Positions 19,366 to 27,630 of a DNA stretch of 58,031 nt are shown one piece after another (within the stretch, counting starts at the first letter, position 1; each line of letters opens with the position of its first letter). The stretch comes from Lachnospiraceae bacterium (GTDB lineage Bacteria; Bacillota; Clostridia; Lachnospirales; Lachnospiraceae). Both the position numbers and the translations under genes were made by a program. The stretch is from the NCBI GenBank assembly GCA_016285265.1, contig JAEEQL010000004.1, positions 1 through 58,031 on the forward strand, in the 5' to 3' direction. The notes below the pieces were generated by a model, which worked only from the letters and a program-made list of their open reading frames with translations, was not told the DNA's origin and did no database searches.

Positions 19366-21846
19366 ATGTACAGAACAGACGAACTGCTTTTGATCGAACA
19401 TCTTACCTATATTCCCGACATTCCGCCATTCTTCTCCATCCTTAAGGGAGAAGGAATGACCGTGGGCGATTTCCTTGCAAAGACCGATATGGACGCACTC
19501 GATCCGGAAGTCACATACACAACGCAGATGAACGGAACAGATTTCCGTAACGTCTTCCTTGCAATGAAGAAGAACTCCTCGATCACAAACGCGAAGATTG
19601 CGGAAGCTCATCTCGACAACGCGTTCGGTGCGGGCGGCGGAATATCCATAGTCTTGATCAACGAATCGGATGAACCCGGAGAAAACGGCAAGCATGAAGC
19701 CGTCGTCGCATTCAGGGGAACCGCAGAGAACGAATGGACCGACGATTTCGAGGGTGCGGGACAGGTGGACTCCCTCCAGCAGATCAATGCTCTCGAATGG
19801 TACAAGCAGGTCTACGAAAAGTACGAGCTCGAAAAGTACAATGTCACCGTCATCGGCCACTCCAAGGGCGGTAACAAAGCAAAGTACATCACAATACTGA
19901 ACGACACTCCCTTCCGCTGTGTTTCCTTTGACGGACAGGGCTTTTCCGATAAGTTCATCGATCACTACCGCAAGCGTATCATCGCACGTCAGGGCATAAT
20001 CGAAAACCACAACATCGATTTCGACTATGTAAACATCCTGATGAACGATATCGGTGAAAAGACATATTACATCGGCTACGATTACGGAAAATTCGGATTC
20101 ACCGAATCGCACGCTCCCAACACTTTCTTCGATTTCGGCGAAAACGGTGAATACAATATCCGCGTCAATCCCGGCGGACAGCGCCCCGAGATGCAGATCA
20201 TCGACCAGTTCATAAACAGCATGATCCGCTCCGCCGTCAGTGAAAAGGAAAGCTCAGAAACAAACCACCTTGTCGGAATGCTGGTCGAAAAGGCATTCTC
20301 ACTGTCAAGCGGCTGCGATGTTTCGGAATTCATCACATTCCTCTGCGATATGATCGGAGATCCCAAATATTCCGACAATGTCGCATACCTTCTTGCGTAC
20401 TGCATCCTTTACTCACGCAAGAATCCCGATCTCCTCAAATCGATGAGGAGCATCATGACCGCATTCAGGGCTGACGGTGTTCTTAAGATAATCGACATGG
20501 TCGACGACCTTGTAACCTCCAAAAAGCTCAACGCTCTTCTCGGTGTTACCGATTTCCTTGTCGTTCACGTCAACCGCCCCATCACCAAGAGCATCCGGTC
20601 CTTCGCAAAAAAGAAATACGATGTCGACCTTAAGCCCGATCAGGTAAGCAGCATACTGCGTATCGCTTCACTTACAAGGCAGATGGTGCACTCTCTGGAA
20701 CTCAACATGGACGGATCCGATCTCGTCGTCGAAGAGGTACGCCTTTCGGAGGACGATCTCAGGGAATTTGTTCTTCCCGGAAATCTCAACATAGTGGTTC
20801 TCGCAGGCGGTCTTTCCAACGAAAGAAACCTTTCGCTCAAGACCGGGGTTACGGTTGCGGACATTTTAAGGGGCAGGGGAAACAGCGTAATACTTCTCGA
20901 TGCATTCATGGGTTACGGAGACACGGAAGAGCTTCTTCCCGACAATGTATTCGAAGCTCCCTTCAAATATTCACTCTCACCCGGCGATATCCCCGATGAG
21001 ATACCCGATCTGTGGGCTACAAGAAAACGCCGTCCCGACCAGTCGGGTGCATACTTCGGACCTAATGTGCTCCAGATCTGCAGACAGTCCGACCTCATCT
21101 TCGTCGCACTTCACGGAGCTAACGGTGAGAACGGCAAGGTCCAGGCCGCATTCGACCTTCTCGGTCTCGACTACACCGGATGCGATTACTTCTCATCCGC
21201 AATATCATCCAACAAGGCTGCGGCAAAGCAGCTCATGCAGACCCTCGGAGTTCCGGTGCCGAGCGGATATACCATCAAGAAGGCATCCGACATACCCGAT
21301 CCTGCGACCATGGGACTTAAGCTTCCCGTTATCGTAAAGCCCAATAACGGAGGAATCGGCGTTGGAATTTCCGTAGCTACAGACCTGACCGCATATGAGA
21401 AAGCCGTAAGAGCCGCATTCAGATGGGATACCGAGATCCTCGTCGAGGAATACTTCCCCGGACGTGAATTTGCCGTATGCACGATCGAAGGAAAGGCACT
21501 TCCCGTCCTTGAAAAGCTCCCCATGGAGACAAGCGACAGGGAAAAAGGCCTTACGCTTTCCGGAAAAACAATCAACAAATGTCCCGCAGACATCCCCGAA
21601 GAGCTTGCAAAGGCACTTCAAAAATCGGCAGAGGATGCCGCATTTGCTCTCGGCGTAAACGCATATGCGAAATTTGACTTCATTGTGGGACAGGACGGAA
21701 AATCCTTCGTCTGCCTCGAGTGCGACTCGCTGCCGCAGCTCTATCCCGATTCGGACCTCGTCATTTCGGCCAAAGCGGCGGGAAGAAGCTTCGGAGATCT
21801 GTGTGACAAGATCATGGAGATCAGCCTGGTAGGCAAGTCAAACTGA
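19366..21846 (+). CDS. Fusion protein: N-terminal Mbeg1/DUF2974-like lipase-fold hydrolase and C-terminal D-Ala-D-Ala-ligase-like ATP-grasp domain
   Basis: N-term AFRGTAENEWTDDFEGA, VTVIGHSKGGNKAKY; C-term VVLAGGLSNERNLSLKTG, LPVIVKPNNGGIGVGIS, LECDSLPQLYPDSDLVISAKAAG. Confidence 0.85.
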   Translation: MYRTDELLLIEHLTYIPDIPPFFSILKGEGMTVGDFLAKTDMDALDPEVTYTTQMNGTDFRNVFLAMKKNSSITNAKIAEAHLDNAFGAGGGISIVLINESDEPGENGKHEAVVAFRGTAENEWTDDFEGAGQVDSLQQINALEWYKQVYEKYELEKYNVTVIGHSKGGNKAKYITILNDTPFRCVSFDGQGFSDKFIDHYRKRIIARQGIIENHNIDFDYVNILMNDIGEKTYYIGYDYGKFGFTESHAPNTFFDFGENGEYNIRVNPGGQRPEMQIIDQFINSMIRSAVSEKESSETNHLVGMLVEKAFSLSSGCDVSEFITFLCDMIGDPKYSDNVAYLLAYCILYSRKNPDLLKSMRSIMTAFRADGVLKIIDMVDDLVTSKKLNALLGVTDFLVVHVNRPITKSIRSFAKKKYDVDLKPDQVSSILRIASLTRQMVHSLELNMDGSDLVVEEVRLSEDDLREFVLPGNLNIVVLAGGLSNERNLSLKTGVTVADILRGRGNSVILLDAFMGYGDTEELLPDNVFEAPFKYSLSPGDIPDEIPDLWATRKRRPDQSGAYFGPNVLQICRQSDLIFVALHGANGENGKVQAAFDLLGLDYTGCDYFSSAISSNKAAAKQLMQTLGVPVPSGYTIKKASDIPDPATMGLKLPVIVKPNNGGIGVGISVATDLTAYEKAVRAAFRWDTEILVEEYFPGREFAVCTIEGKALPVLEKLPMETSDREKGLTLSGKTINKCPADIPEELAKALQKSAEDAAFALGVNAYAKFDFIVGQDGKSFVCLECDSLPQLYPDSDLVISAKAAGRSFGDLCDKIMEISLVGKSN

Positions 21847-21906
21847 CATCGAGGATCCGTGGACGGTGTAAGTCCGGCTCCCGGAACATAAATGACATAC
21901 TTTCAA

Positions 21907-21941
21907 CAGGACCCGTCTGATAAAGGCGGGTCCTGTTTTTT
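21907..21941 (+). terminator. Rho-independent terminator
   Basis: CAGGACCCG...CGGGTCCTG followed by TTTTTT. Confidence 0.85.
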
Positions 21942-21992
21942 GCCGTTTTTCGGGCGTTTTCCGGGTTTTTAAAAATTTTTTTGAGATCGGTG

Positions 21993-22021
21993 TTGACAAC
22001 CTACGACTGTCGTAGTATATT
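21993..22021 (+). promoter_or_regulatory. Promoter with operator palindrome filling the spacer (padR operon)
   Basis: TTGACA-N17-TATATT; the last 15 nt of the spacer are the perfect dyad CTACGACTGTCGTAG (22001-22015). Confidence 0.85.
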
Positions 22022-22029
22022 TACCGCAT

Positions 22030-22076
22030 CAGACATAGTACGACTGTCGTAGTACGGCAGACATAGTACGTCTGAC
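22030..22076 (+). promoter_or_regulatory. Secondary operator cluster
   Basis: TACGACTGTCGTA at 22039-22051; direct repeat CAGACATAGTACG at 22030-22042 and 22058-22070. Confidence 0.65.
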
Positions 22077-22167
22077 AAAGTAATTCAGTAACACGGTATA
22101 CCCGGCAAAACCCGATATCCGGATCTGAAGCGCACAGATCACAGGGATACGGAAACGGAGGACACAT

Positions 22168-22506
22168 ATGGTAGAAATAAGCTCAGATGTGATCCGCGGT
22201 TATAACGATACGATGATCCTTTTCATCCTGCTGAACGGCCCCTCCTACGGATACGAGATCTCCAAGCAGATCAGGAACATCTCGGACGGGAAATACGTCA
22301 TCAAGGAAACAACGCTCTACTCGGCTTTCACGAGAATGGAGAAAAACGGACACATCGAATCCTTCACCGCAGATCAGGACGAAAGCGGTAACGGTAAAAA
22401 GAGAACCTATTACCGCATCACAGACTTAGGCATGCAGTACTACAGAGCAAAATGCGAAGAATGGGATATCACCCAGGAAGTCGTTGCCAAATTCATCAGG
22501 CATTAA
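22168..22506 (+). CDS. PadR family transcriptional regulator
   Basis: MILFILLNGPSYGYEISKQIRN...IKETTLYSAFTRMEKNGHIES...RTYYRITDLGMQYY. Confidence 0.93.
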   Translation: MVEISSDVIRGYNDTMILFILLNGPSYGYEISKQIRNISDGKYVIKETTLYSAFTRMEKNGHIESFTADQDESGNGKKRTYYRITDLGMQYYRAKCEEWDITQEVVAKFIRH

Positions 22507-22516
22507 GGAGAAAAAC

Positions 22517-23482
22517 ATGGAAACAATAAAAAACTATCTCGAGGCAATGTTTGCCGCCATGCCCAATACCGCAGAGGTAAGAAAGGCAAAGGCCGAACTG
22601 CTCCAGATGATGGAAGATAAATATAACGAGCTCATTGCGGACGGACAGAGTGAGAACACCGCAGTCGGAACCGTTATATCGGAGTTCGGCAATCTCGACG
22701 AACTCGCCGAAAGTCTCGGTCTTGTGAAGGTAGTCGAGGAAACCCGTACCAGAGAAAGCGAAGAATCCCGCAGGAACGTGGGAATGGACGAGGCGAAAGG
22801 ATTCATAGAGAACAGAAGAAAGAAGGCCCTGCTTCTGGCACTCGGTGTATTCTTCTGCATCATCTCGGTAGCCTGCCCCATTCTTCTGGGAGTGATGTTT
22901 GAAGCATTATCGGTATTATTCATGTTCATCTGTATCGCACTGGGTGTGGGTCTCATCATATACAGCAGCTATGTGGATTCAGACTGGAAATATCTCAGGA
23001 CCGAGCTTTGCAGAATGGATATGGCAACCGCAGATTACGTCAAGGAAAAGCTCCGCAGCTTCGCACCCGTCAGAGCACTCTGCGTATCTGTCGGAGTCAT
23101 CCTCTTCATCATATGCTGGGTACCCAACCTGTTCTATATTGACGGAGGATCTTTCGGACCGGCACTTATGTTCTTCTTCGTCGGACTCGGAGTATTCCTG
23201 ATCGTTTACTCATCCAAGATACTCAGCGGGTTTGAGATACTTCTCCAGCTCAATGATGTGAACACCATAAGCGGAACATATGTCAATCAGAACGTAAAGC
23301 CCATTAAGTATAAGAACAAGACCGCACAGACAATAGTTGAGATCTACTGGCCCGTGGCAACATGCCTTTATCTCATACTCAGCTTCGTGACCTTCAGATG
23401 GGATCTGACCTGGATCATCTGGCTGGTAGCGGGCATCATGCACAGAGCGGTTGTCATCAACTGCCGCGCAGACGAATTATAA
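22517..23482 (+). CDS. DUF1700-type / permease-prefix membrane protein
   Basis: IKNYLEAMFAAMPNTAEVRKAKAELLQMMEDKYNELIADGQSE... plus four TM segments; RBS taaggag. Confidence 0.8.
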   Translation: METIKNYLEAMFAAMPNTAEVRKAKAELLQMMEDKYNELIADGQSENTAVGTVISEFGNLDELAESLGLVKVVEETRTRESEESRRNVGMDEAKGFIENRRKKALLLALGVFFCIISVACPILLGVMFEALSVLFMFICIALGVGLIIYSSYVDSDWKYLRTELCRMDMATADYVKEKLRSFAPVRALCVSVGVILFIICWVPNLFYIDGGSFGPALMFFFVGLGVFLIVYSSKILSGFEILLQLNDVNTISGTYVNQNVKPIKYKNKTAQTIVEIYWPVATCLYLILSFVTFRWDLTWIIWLVAGIMHRAVVINCRADEL

Positions 23483-23494
23483 TAGGAGGTCATC

Positions 23495-24256
23495 ATGACT
23501 ACAGCATCCAAGATAATAATAACCATACTTTCCATTGTAACCGTACTCGTAATATTATTTGCCCTGTTCTTCCGTGGGTTCAAAAACCTGGTATTCGATT
23601 CAGGTTCCAGCCTGCACATCGAAGAAGGAAACGAAGAACTTGACGGAACCCCTTCCGGGATCGATATAAATGTATCCTGTGCCGATGTGACCGTAAGATA
23701 CGGCAGTGAATTTTCCGTAGATTATTCCATGCCACGGGACCTTGTTCCTACCGTGAAGTTCGAAAACGGAATCCTTACTGTCAAAAACGGCGGCGCCAAT
23801 GTGCGCATCCCCGTTAATTATTCCGGAAAACTCTACATAAACGTGACGATCCCCGAAGGAACCGAACTCGACAAAGCAAGCATCAATGTAGATGCGGGTA
23901 ATATAGATATTTCGGGTATCAAGGCAGACACACTGACACTGGATATCGATGCGGGAAATATAGATGTAAAAGATATCGAAGCGGAAAAGATCGAAGTTGA
24001 CTGTGACGCCGGCAACCTGGATGTGGAAGGATGCATCACGGATAAATTCATCATCAAGCTCGATGCGGGAAATGCCGATATCGATGATTGCACCATCGAC
24101 ACCATCGATGCCAATGTGGATGCGGGCAGCCTTGACGCAAATCACTGCACCATTAACGGCGGAACCTGCGATGTCAGCCTCGGCAACATATCCCTTTCCG
24201 GCAACATCGGAGATGTCAAGACCAATGCAAGTCTCGGCAATGTGGAAATACACTGA
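23495..24256 (+). CDS. DUF4097-family beta-strand repeat protein
   Basis: Repeated VDAGNIDI/DIDAGNIDV/CDAGNLDV/LDAGNADI; N-terminal TM. Confidence 0.85.
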   Translation: MTTASKIIITILSIVTVLVILFALFFRGFKNLVFDSGSSLHIEEGNEELDGTPSGIDINVSCADVTVRYGSEFSVDYSMPRDLVPTVKFENGILTVKNGGANVRIPVNYSGKLYINVTIPEGTELDKASINVDAGNIDISGIKADTLTLDIDAGNIDVKDIEAEKIEVDCDAGNLDVEGCITDKFIIKLDAGNADIDDCTIDTIDANVDAGSLDANHCTINGGTCDVSLGNISLSGNIGDVKTNASLGNVEIH

Positions 24257-24273
24257 TAACCCAGACAACAAAG

Positions 24274-24300
24274 AAGGGAAGCCGTAAGGCTTCCCTTTTT
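24274..24300 (+). terminator. Rho-independent terminator
   Basis: AAGGGAAGCC-gtaa-GGCTTCCCTT followed by T run. Confidence 0.88.
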
Positions 24301-24308
24301 TGAACCGG

Positions 24309-24329
24309 GTGAAACAGGGGGACGGTTCT
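24309..24329. repeat. Solitary 'GTGAAACAGGGGGACGGTTCT' motif resembling REP/transposon-end sequences of Firmicutes
   Basis: Sequence read directly; GAACCG (24302-24307) and CGGTTC (24323-24328) form an inverted repeat around it. Confidence 0.55.
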
Positions 24330-25524
24330 AATCTATCAGCATCCTGACCCTGTTGAAGTAATTCATCTTCGATCCGCTCATATCCGGCTCAACCACTGAG
24401 ATCGAAGCCTCGGGATACTGCCTCTTAAGATAAGGATAAAGTCCTCTCCCCTCACACACATTCGGCATGCATCCGAACGGAGCGATGCAGACAACCTTCT
24501 TAATATCATTATCTATATAATCTATGACCTCGGCTCCCATCAGCCATCCGTCACCTATAAGAAGATTATGCGATACTGCCTCCCTCGAATTCTCATCCAG
24601 CTTTACGTATGAACTGAGAGCCTTGAAGCCGTACCTTGTCATGGTCTCTCTCATGGAATCCTGAAGATTTATCATCATCTTTTTTACGAATTCAAAACCC
24701 GCTCTTTCGAGATTCTTTTGGGCCGGTTTATGGGAATCGATGTAATAAAGTATGTACCAGGAAAGACCGTTAACATATGCTTCGCAGTTATTCTCTTCCA
24801 GATAATCGATCAGATCCCAGTTTCCGAGTGAACAGTACTTGACGTAGAATTCCCCGACCACTCCTATAACCTGGCGTTTTTTTCCATCCCTTTTGATCGC
24901 GGCGAAGGATTCTGCGATCTTCGCAAAATTCTTCTTCATTTTACCGAGGGTGAGATTCCTGCCCAGCTTAAGATCCTCGGAAAGCACTTCTGTCCAGTGA
25001 TCCAGCAATGCATTGGTTTCGCCCTTGTTCACCTCGTAAGGTCTTACCTGATTGGCAAGCATCATCAGGATATCACCGTAGAACATTCCGAACAGGCCGC
25101 GTATAGCGGTATCGAGATTTATCTTGAGGGATATGTCGTCACGAACGTGACGTACATTGATCGTCATTACACGGACATCGTCCAGACCCGCTTTTTTCAG
25201 GGTCCTTGTCATAAGGCCTATATAACATGCTCCCCTGCAGGCATCACCCGCAGTGGGCATAAGAATGAATGTCTTCTTCAGATCGTACTTTCCGGTTCTC
25301 AGCGCCCTGACAACCTGTCCCGCCATCAGTATGAACGGATAACAGATATCGTGGTTGGCATACTTCATGCCTTCCTGTCTGATGACGAACTCGTCCTTCT
25401 CATCAAGAGGGATGCATCTGAAGCCCTTGCTCCAGAACATATACTTGAGCAGAGGAAAATGGCTGTCCAGCGTTGCGGGCAGCAGGATGGTATTTTCCTC
25501 GTTGTCACTCAGTATCTTATACAT
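24328..25524 (-). CDS. Acyl-CoA dehydratase activase-related protein (DUF2229/HgdB-like, standalone)
   Basis: CYPFILMAGQVV, AGDACRGACYIGLM, IAPFGCMPNVCEGRGLYPYLKRQYP with conserved Cys residues. Confidence 0.7.
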   Translation of the reverse strand: MYKILSDNEENTILLPATLDSHFPLLKYMFWSKGFRCIPLDEKDEFVIRQEGMKYANHDICYPFILMAGQVVRALRTGKYDLKKTFILMPTAGDACRGACYIGLMTRTLKKAGLDDVRVMTINVRHVRDDISLKINLDTAIRGLFGMFYGDILMMLANQVRPYEVNKGETNALLDHWTEVLSEDLKLGRNLTLGKMKKNFAKIAESFAAIKRDGKKRQVIGVVGEFYVKYCSLGNWDLIDYLEENNCEAYVNGLSWYILYYIDSHKPAQKNLERAGFEFVKKMMINLQDSMRETMTRYGFKALSSYVKLDENSREAVSHNLLIGDGWLMGAEVIDYIDNDIKKVVCIAPFGCMPNVCEGRGLYPYLKRQYPEASISVVEPDMSGSKMNYFNRVRMLID

Positions 25525-25527
25525 TGA

Positions 25528-26223
25528 TCACTTAACCTTCAGTGACTTCAGATATTCCTTATGCTCCGGAGTTACGCGGTTGCTCTCTATGGATTTCTGT
25601 ATTGCTTTGTTGTGTGTCCACGCGGGAAGTTTTTTCTTTTCGATATAGGGGATCACAGCATCGTACTGCTTGGCGAGAGCCGTGGCAAAATACCATGCGA
25701 CCATCATATTGATGTAATATTCTTCGGACTTTACGCCCGCAACCATCTTCGGATATGCCTTATCGAAATCCTCATCGAGAAAATGCTCCATCAGCATTCC
25801 TATTCCGAATCTGACGGTATATGTATCATCCGACGCTATCCATGCCTTTATTCGTTCGAGGAGTTCCTTTCGATGCTTTTTTAATACCTTGGGTGACATC
25901 TGGTCGCAGGTTGCCCAGTTATCAACATAGGGAAGAAATACTTCAAGTCTGTCCATGCACTCATCAAAATCCTTCATTCCTGAAATAATGAAAGCATGAA
26001 GCTGATCTTCGTCAAAATACTTGTGGGGAAGATCATCAAGGAAAAGACTGCAGTCGTAAGTTTTCAGAAGTTCCTTCGCAAGGTCCCTGAGCTGCGGTGT
26101 CCTTGTTCCGATGATACGTTTCGGATCTACGGTCGGGATCAGTTTTGCCTGGAAGTCCCTGTATTCCTTATCCTGCATCGCAAGGAGTTTTTCTCTTATC
26201 TCTTTTACTTTTATCTTTTCCAT
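25528..26223 (-). CDS. DNA alkylation repair protein (AlkD-like HEAT repeat)
   Basis: GTRTPQLRDLAKELLK, NWATCDQMSPKVLKKH, RFGIGMLMEHFLDEDF. Confidence 0.88.
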   Translation of the reverse strand: MEKIKVKEIREKLLAMQDKEYRDFQAKLIPTVDPKRIIGTRTPQLRDLAKELLKTYDCSLFLDDLPHKYFDEDQLHAFIISGMKDFDECMDRLEVFLPYVDNWATCDQMSPKVLKKHRKELLERIKAWIASDDTYTVRFGIGMLMEHFLDEDFDKAYPKMVAGVKSEEYYINMMVAWYFATALAKQYDAVIPYIEKKKLPAWTHNKAIQKSIESNRVTPEHKEYLKSLKVK

Positions 26224-26228
26224 AGCGG

Positions 26229-27596
26229 TTATGCAAAGATGCTGTTCAGATTTTCGGTGCGGTTCTTCTTTTCGGAAACGATGATGACCTTGTCTCCGGG
26301 ATTGATGCTTGTGCTTCCGTCGGGGATTATGACCTCACCGTCACGGATTATCGAAGCGACTATGATATTCTTCCTGAGCTTGAAGGAAGGCTCCTTAAAC
26401 TGCACACCGCTCTTTGAAAAGCCTTCGTTTGCGGTAAACTGAAGAACCTCCGCCTTGTTCTCCGCAACCGAAGCATACTTCTCGATATCGTTGGGAGCAT
26501 CGCCCGCTTCCTGGTTGTGCACGAAACGGATGAGCTTGTTTACTGAAATCTCGGAAGGAGAAAGCGTTATATCAAGGTTGATACGGTGGAGCAGAGTGAG
26601 ATGTCCGGGTGCTTCAATCCTTGTAAGAACGGAAGGAATGTTTCTGGACCACGCATACATACTGGTAACGAGATTGGTCTCATCGTTATCGGTCAGTGAA
26701 ACAAGCGCGTCCATCGAACCTATGCCTTCGTCCTCGAGTATCTCGCCGGTCTCACCCTTCCAGAAGGAAACCTTTATATCCGGATAACGCGCCATCAGAT
26801 CCGAGCATCTGTCAAGATCCGCCTCAATGACGGTGATGTCCTTCTTTTCTTTAAGGAGCATTTCGATAAGGTACTCAGCGGTGATTCCTCCGCCCACGAT
26901 CATGACCTTCTTGGCGGCACGCTTGACGATACCGATCTTCTGAAGGATCTTCATCATGCGGTCCTTCCTTGCAGCGATGCCGATGCTGTCGCCCGCTTCG
27001 ATGATGAACTGTCCGTCGGGAACATAGAGCTTGCCTCCCCTGAGAACGGTTGCGATAAGGATCTCGTCATCGAGCTTCTTTCTTATCTCATACAGTGACA
27101 TTCCTTTCAGAGGCGAATCATCAAGCATCTTTACGGTCGCCATCTGCATCATATCCCCGAACAGTCCCTCGGGCTTTACTATGCCGGGAAGCCCGATGCT
27201 GAGGTCGGATGCCTCGGCCATGTCGTATTTGGGATTGAATATGTAATCTATGTTCTGTTCTTTTTCGAGAGTCTTGCGCTCTGCGGCAAAGTCGGGCTGG
27301 AATACCCTTGCAACGGTGCGTAGCGTTCCCACGGCCTTGGCCTGCACGCAGCTGAGCAGGTTGATCTCGTCAACCGGTGTGAGTGCGATGAGGATATCCG
27401 CGGTATCGGCACCTGCCTTGTACAGGGTTTCCTTTGAAGCGCCGCTTCCGACCACTCCGCTTACATTGTATCTGTCCGTCACTTCATCGACGAGCTCCTT
27501 TCGCTTGTCAATGATGGTGATGTCATAATTTTTCTTGGCGAGTGCTCCGATCAGTGAACAGCCGGTACGACCCGCGCCTACGATGATGAGCTTCAT
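26229..27596 (-). CDS. trkA: Trk system potassium transporter regulatory subunit TrkA
   Basis: Two TrkA-N (MKLIIVGAGRTGCSLI; KKVMIVGGGITAEYLIE) and two TrkA-C domains. Confidence 0.9.
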   Translation of the reverse strand: MKLIIVGAGRTGCSLIGALAKKNYDITIIDKRKELVDEVTDRYNVSGVVGSGASKETLYKAGADTADILIALTPVDEINLLSCVQAKAVGTLRTVARVFQPDFAAERKTLEKEQNIDYIFNPKYDMAEASDLSIGLPGIVKPEGLFGDMMQMATVKMLDDSPLKGMSLYEIRKKLDDEILIATVLRGGKLYVPDGQFIIEAGDSIGIAARKDRMMKILQKIGIVKRAAKKVMIVGGGITAEYLIEMLLKEKKDITVIEADLDRCSDLMARYPDIKVSFWKGETGEILEDEGIGSMDALVSLTDNDETNLVTSMYAWSRNIPSVLTRIEAPGHLTLLHRINLDITLSPSEISVNKLIRFVHNQEAGDAPNDIEKYASVAENKAEVLQFTANEGFSKSGVQFKEPSFKLRKNIIVASIIRDGEVIIPDGSTSINPGDKVIIVSEKKNRTENLNSIFA

Positions 27597-27630
27597 ATGA
27601 TATCCTTTCCGAAAACCATGGCCGGCAAGC

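Noticed and set aside
19300-20112. 270-aa minus-strand ORF
   Set aside because: Antisense to the hydrolase domain of the fusion gene, which has clear motifs.
23870-24256. Repetitive DNA in the DUF4097 gene considered as a tandem-repeat locus
   Set aside because: Explained by the normal beta-strand repeat of the protein family; nucleotide repeats are diverged.
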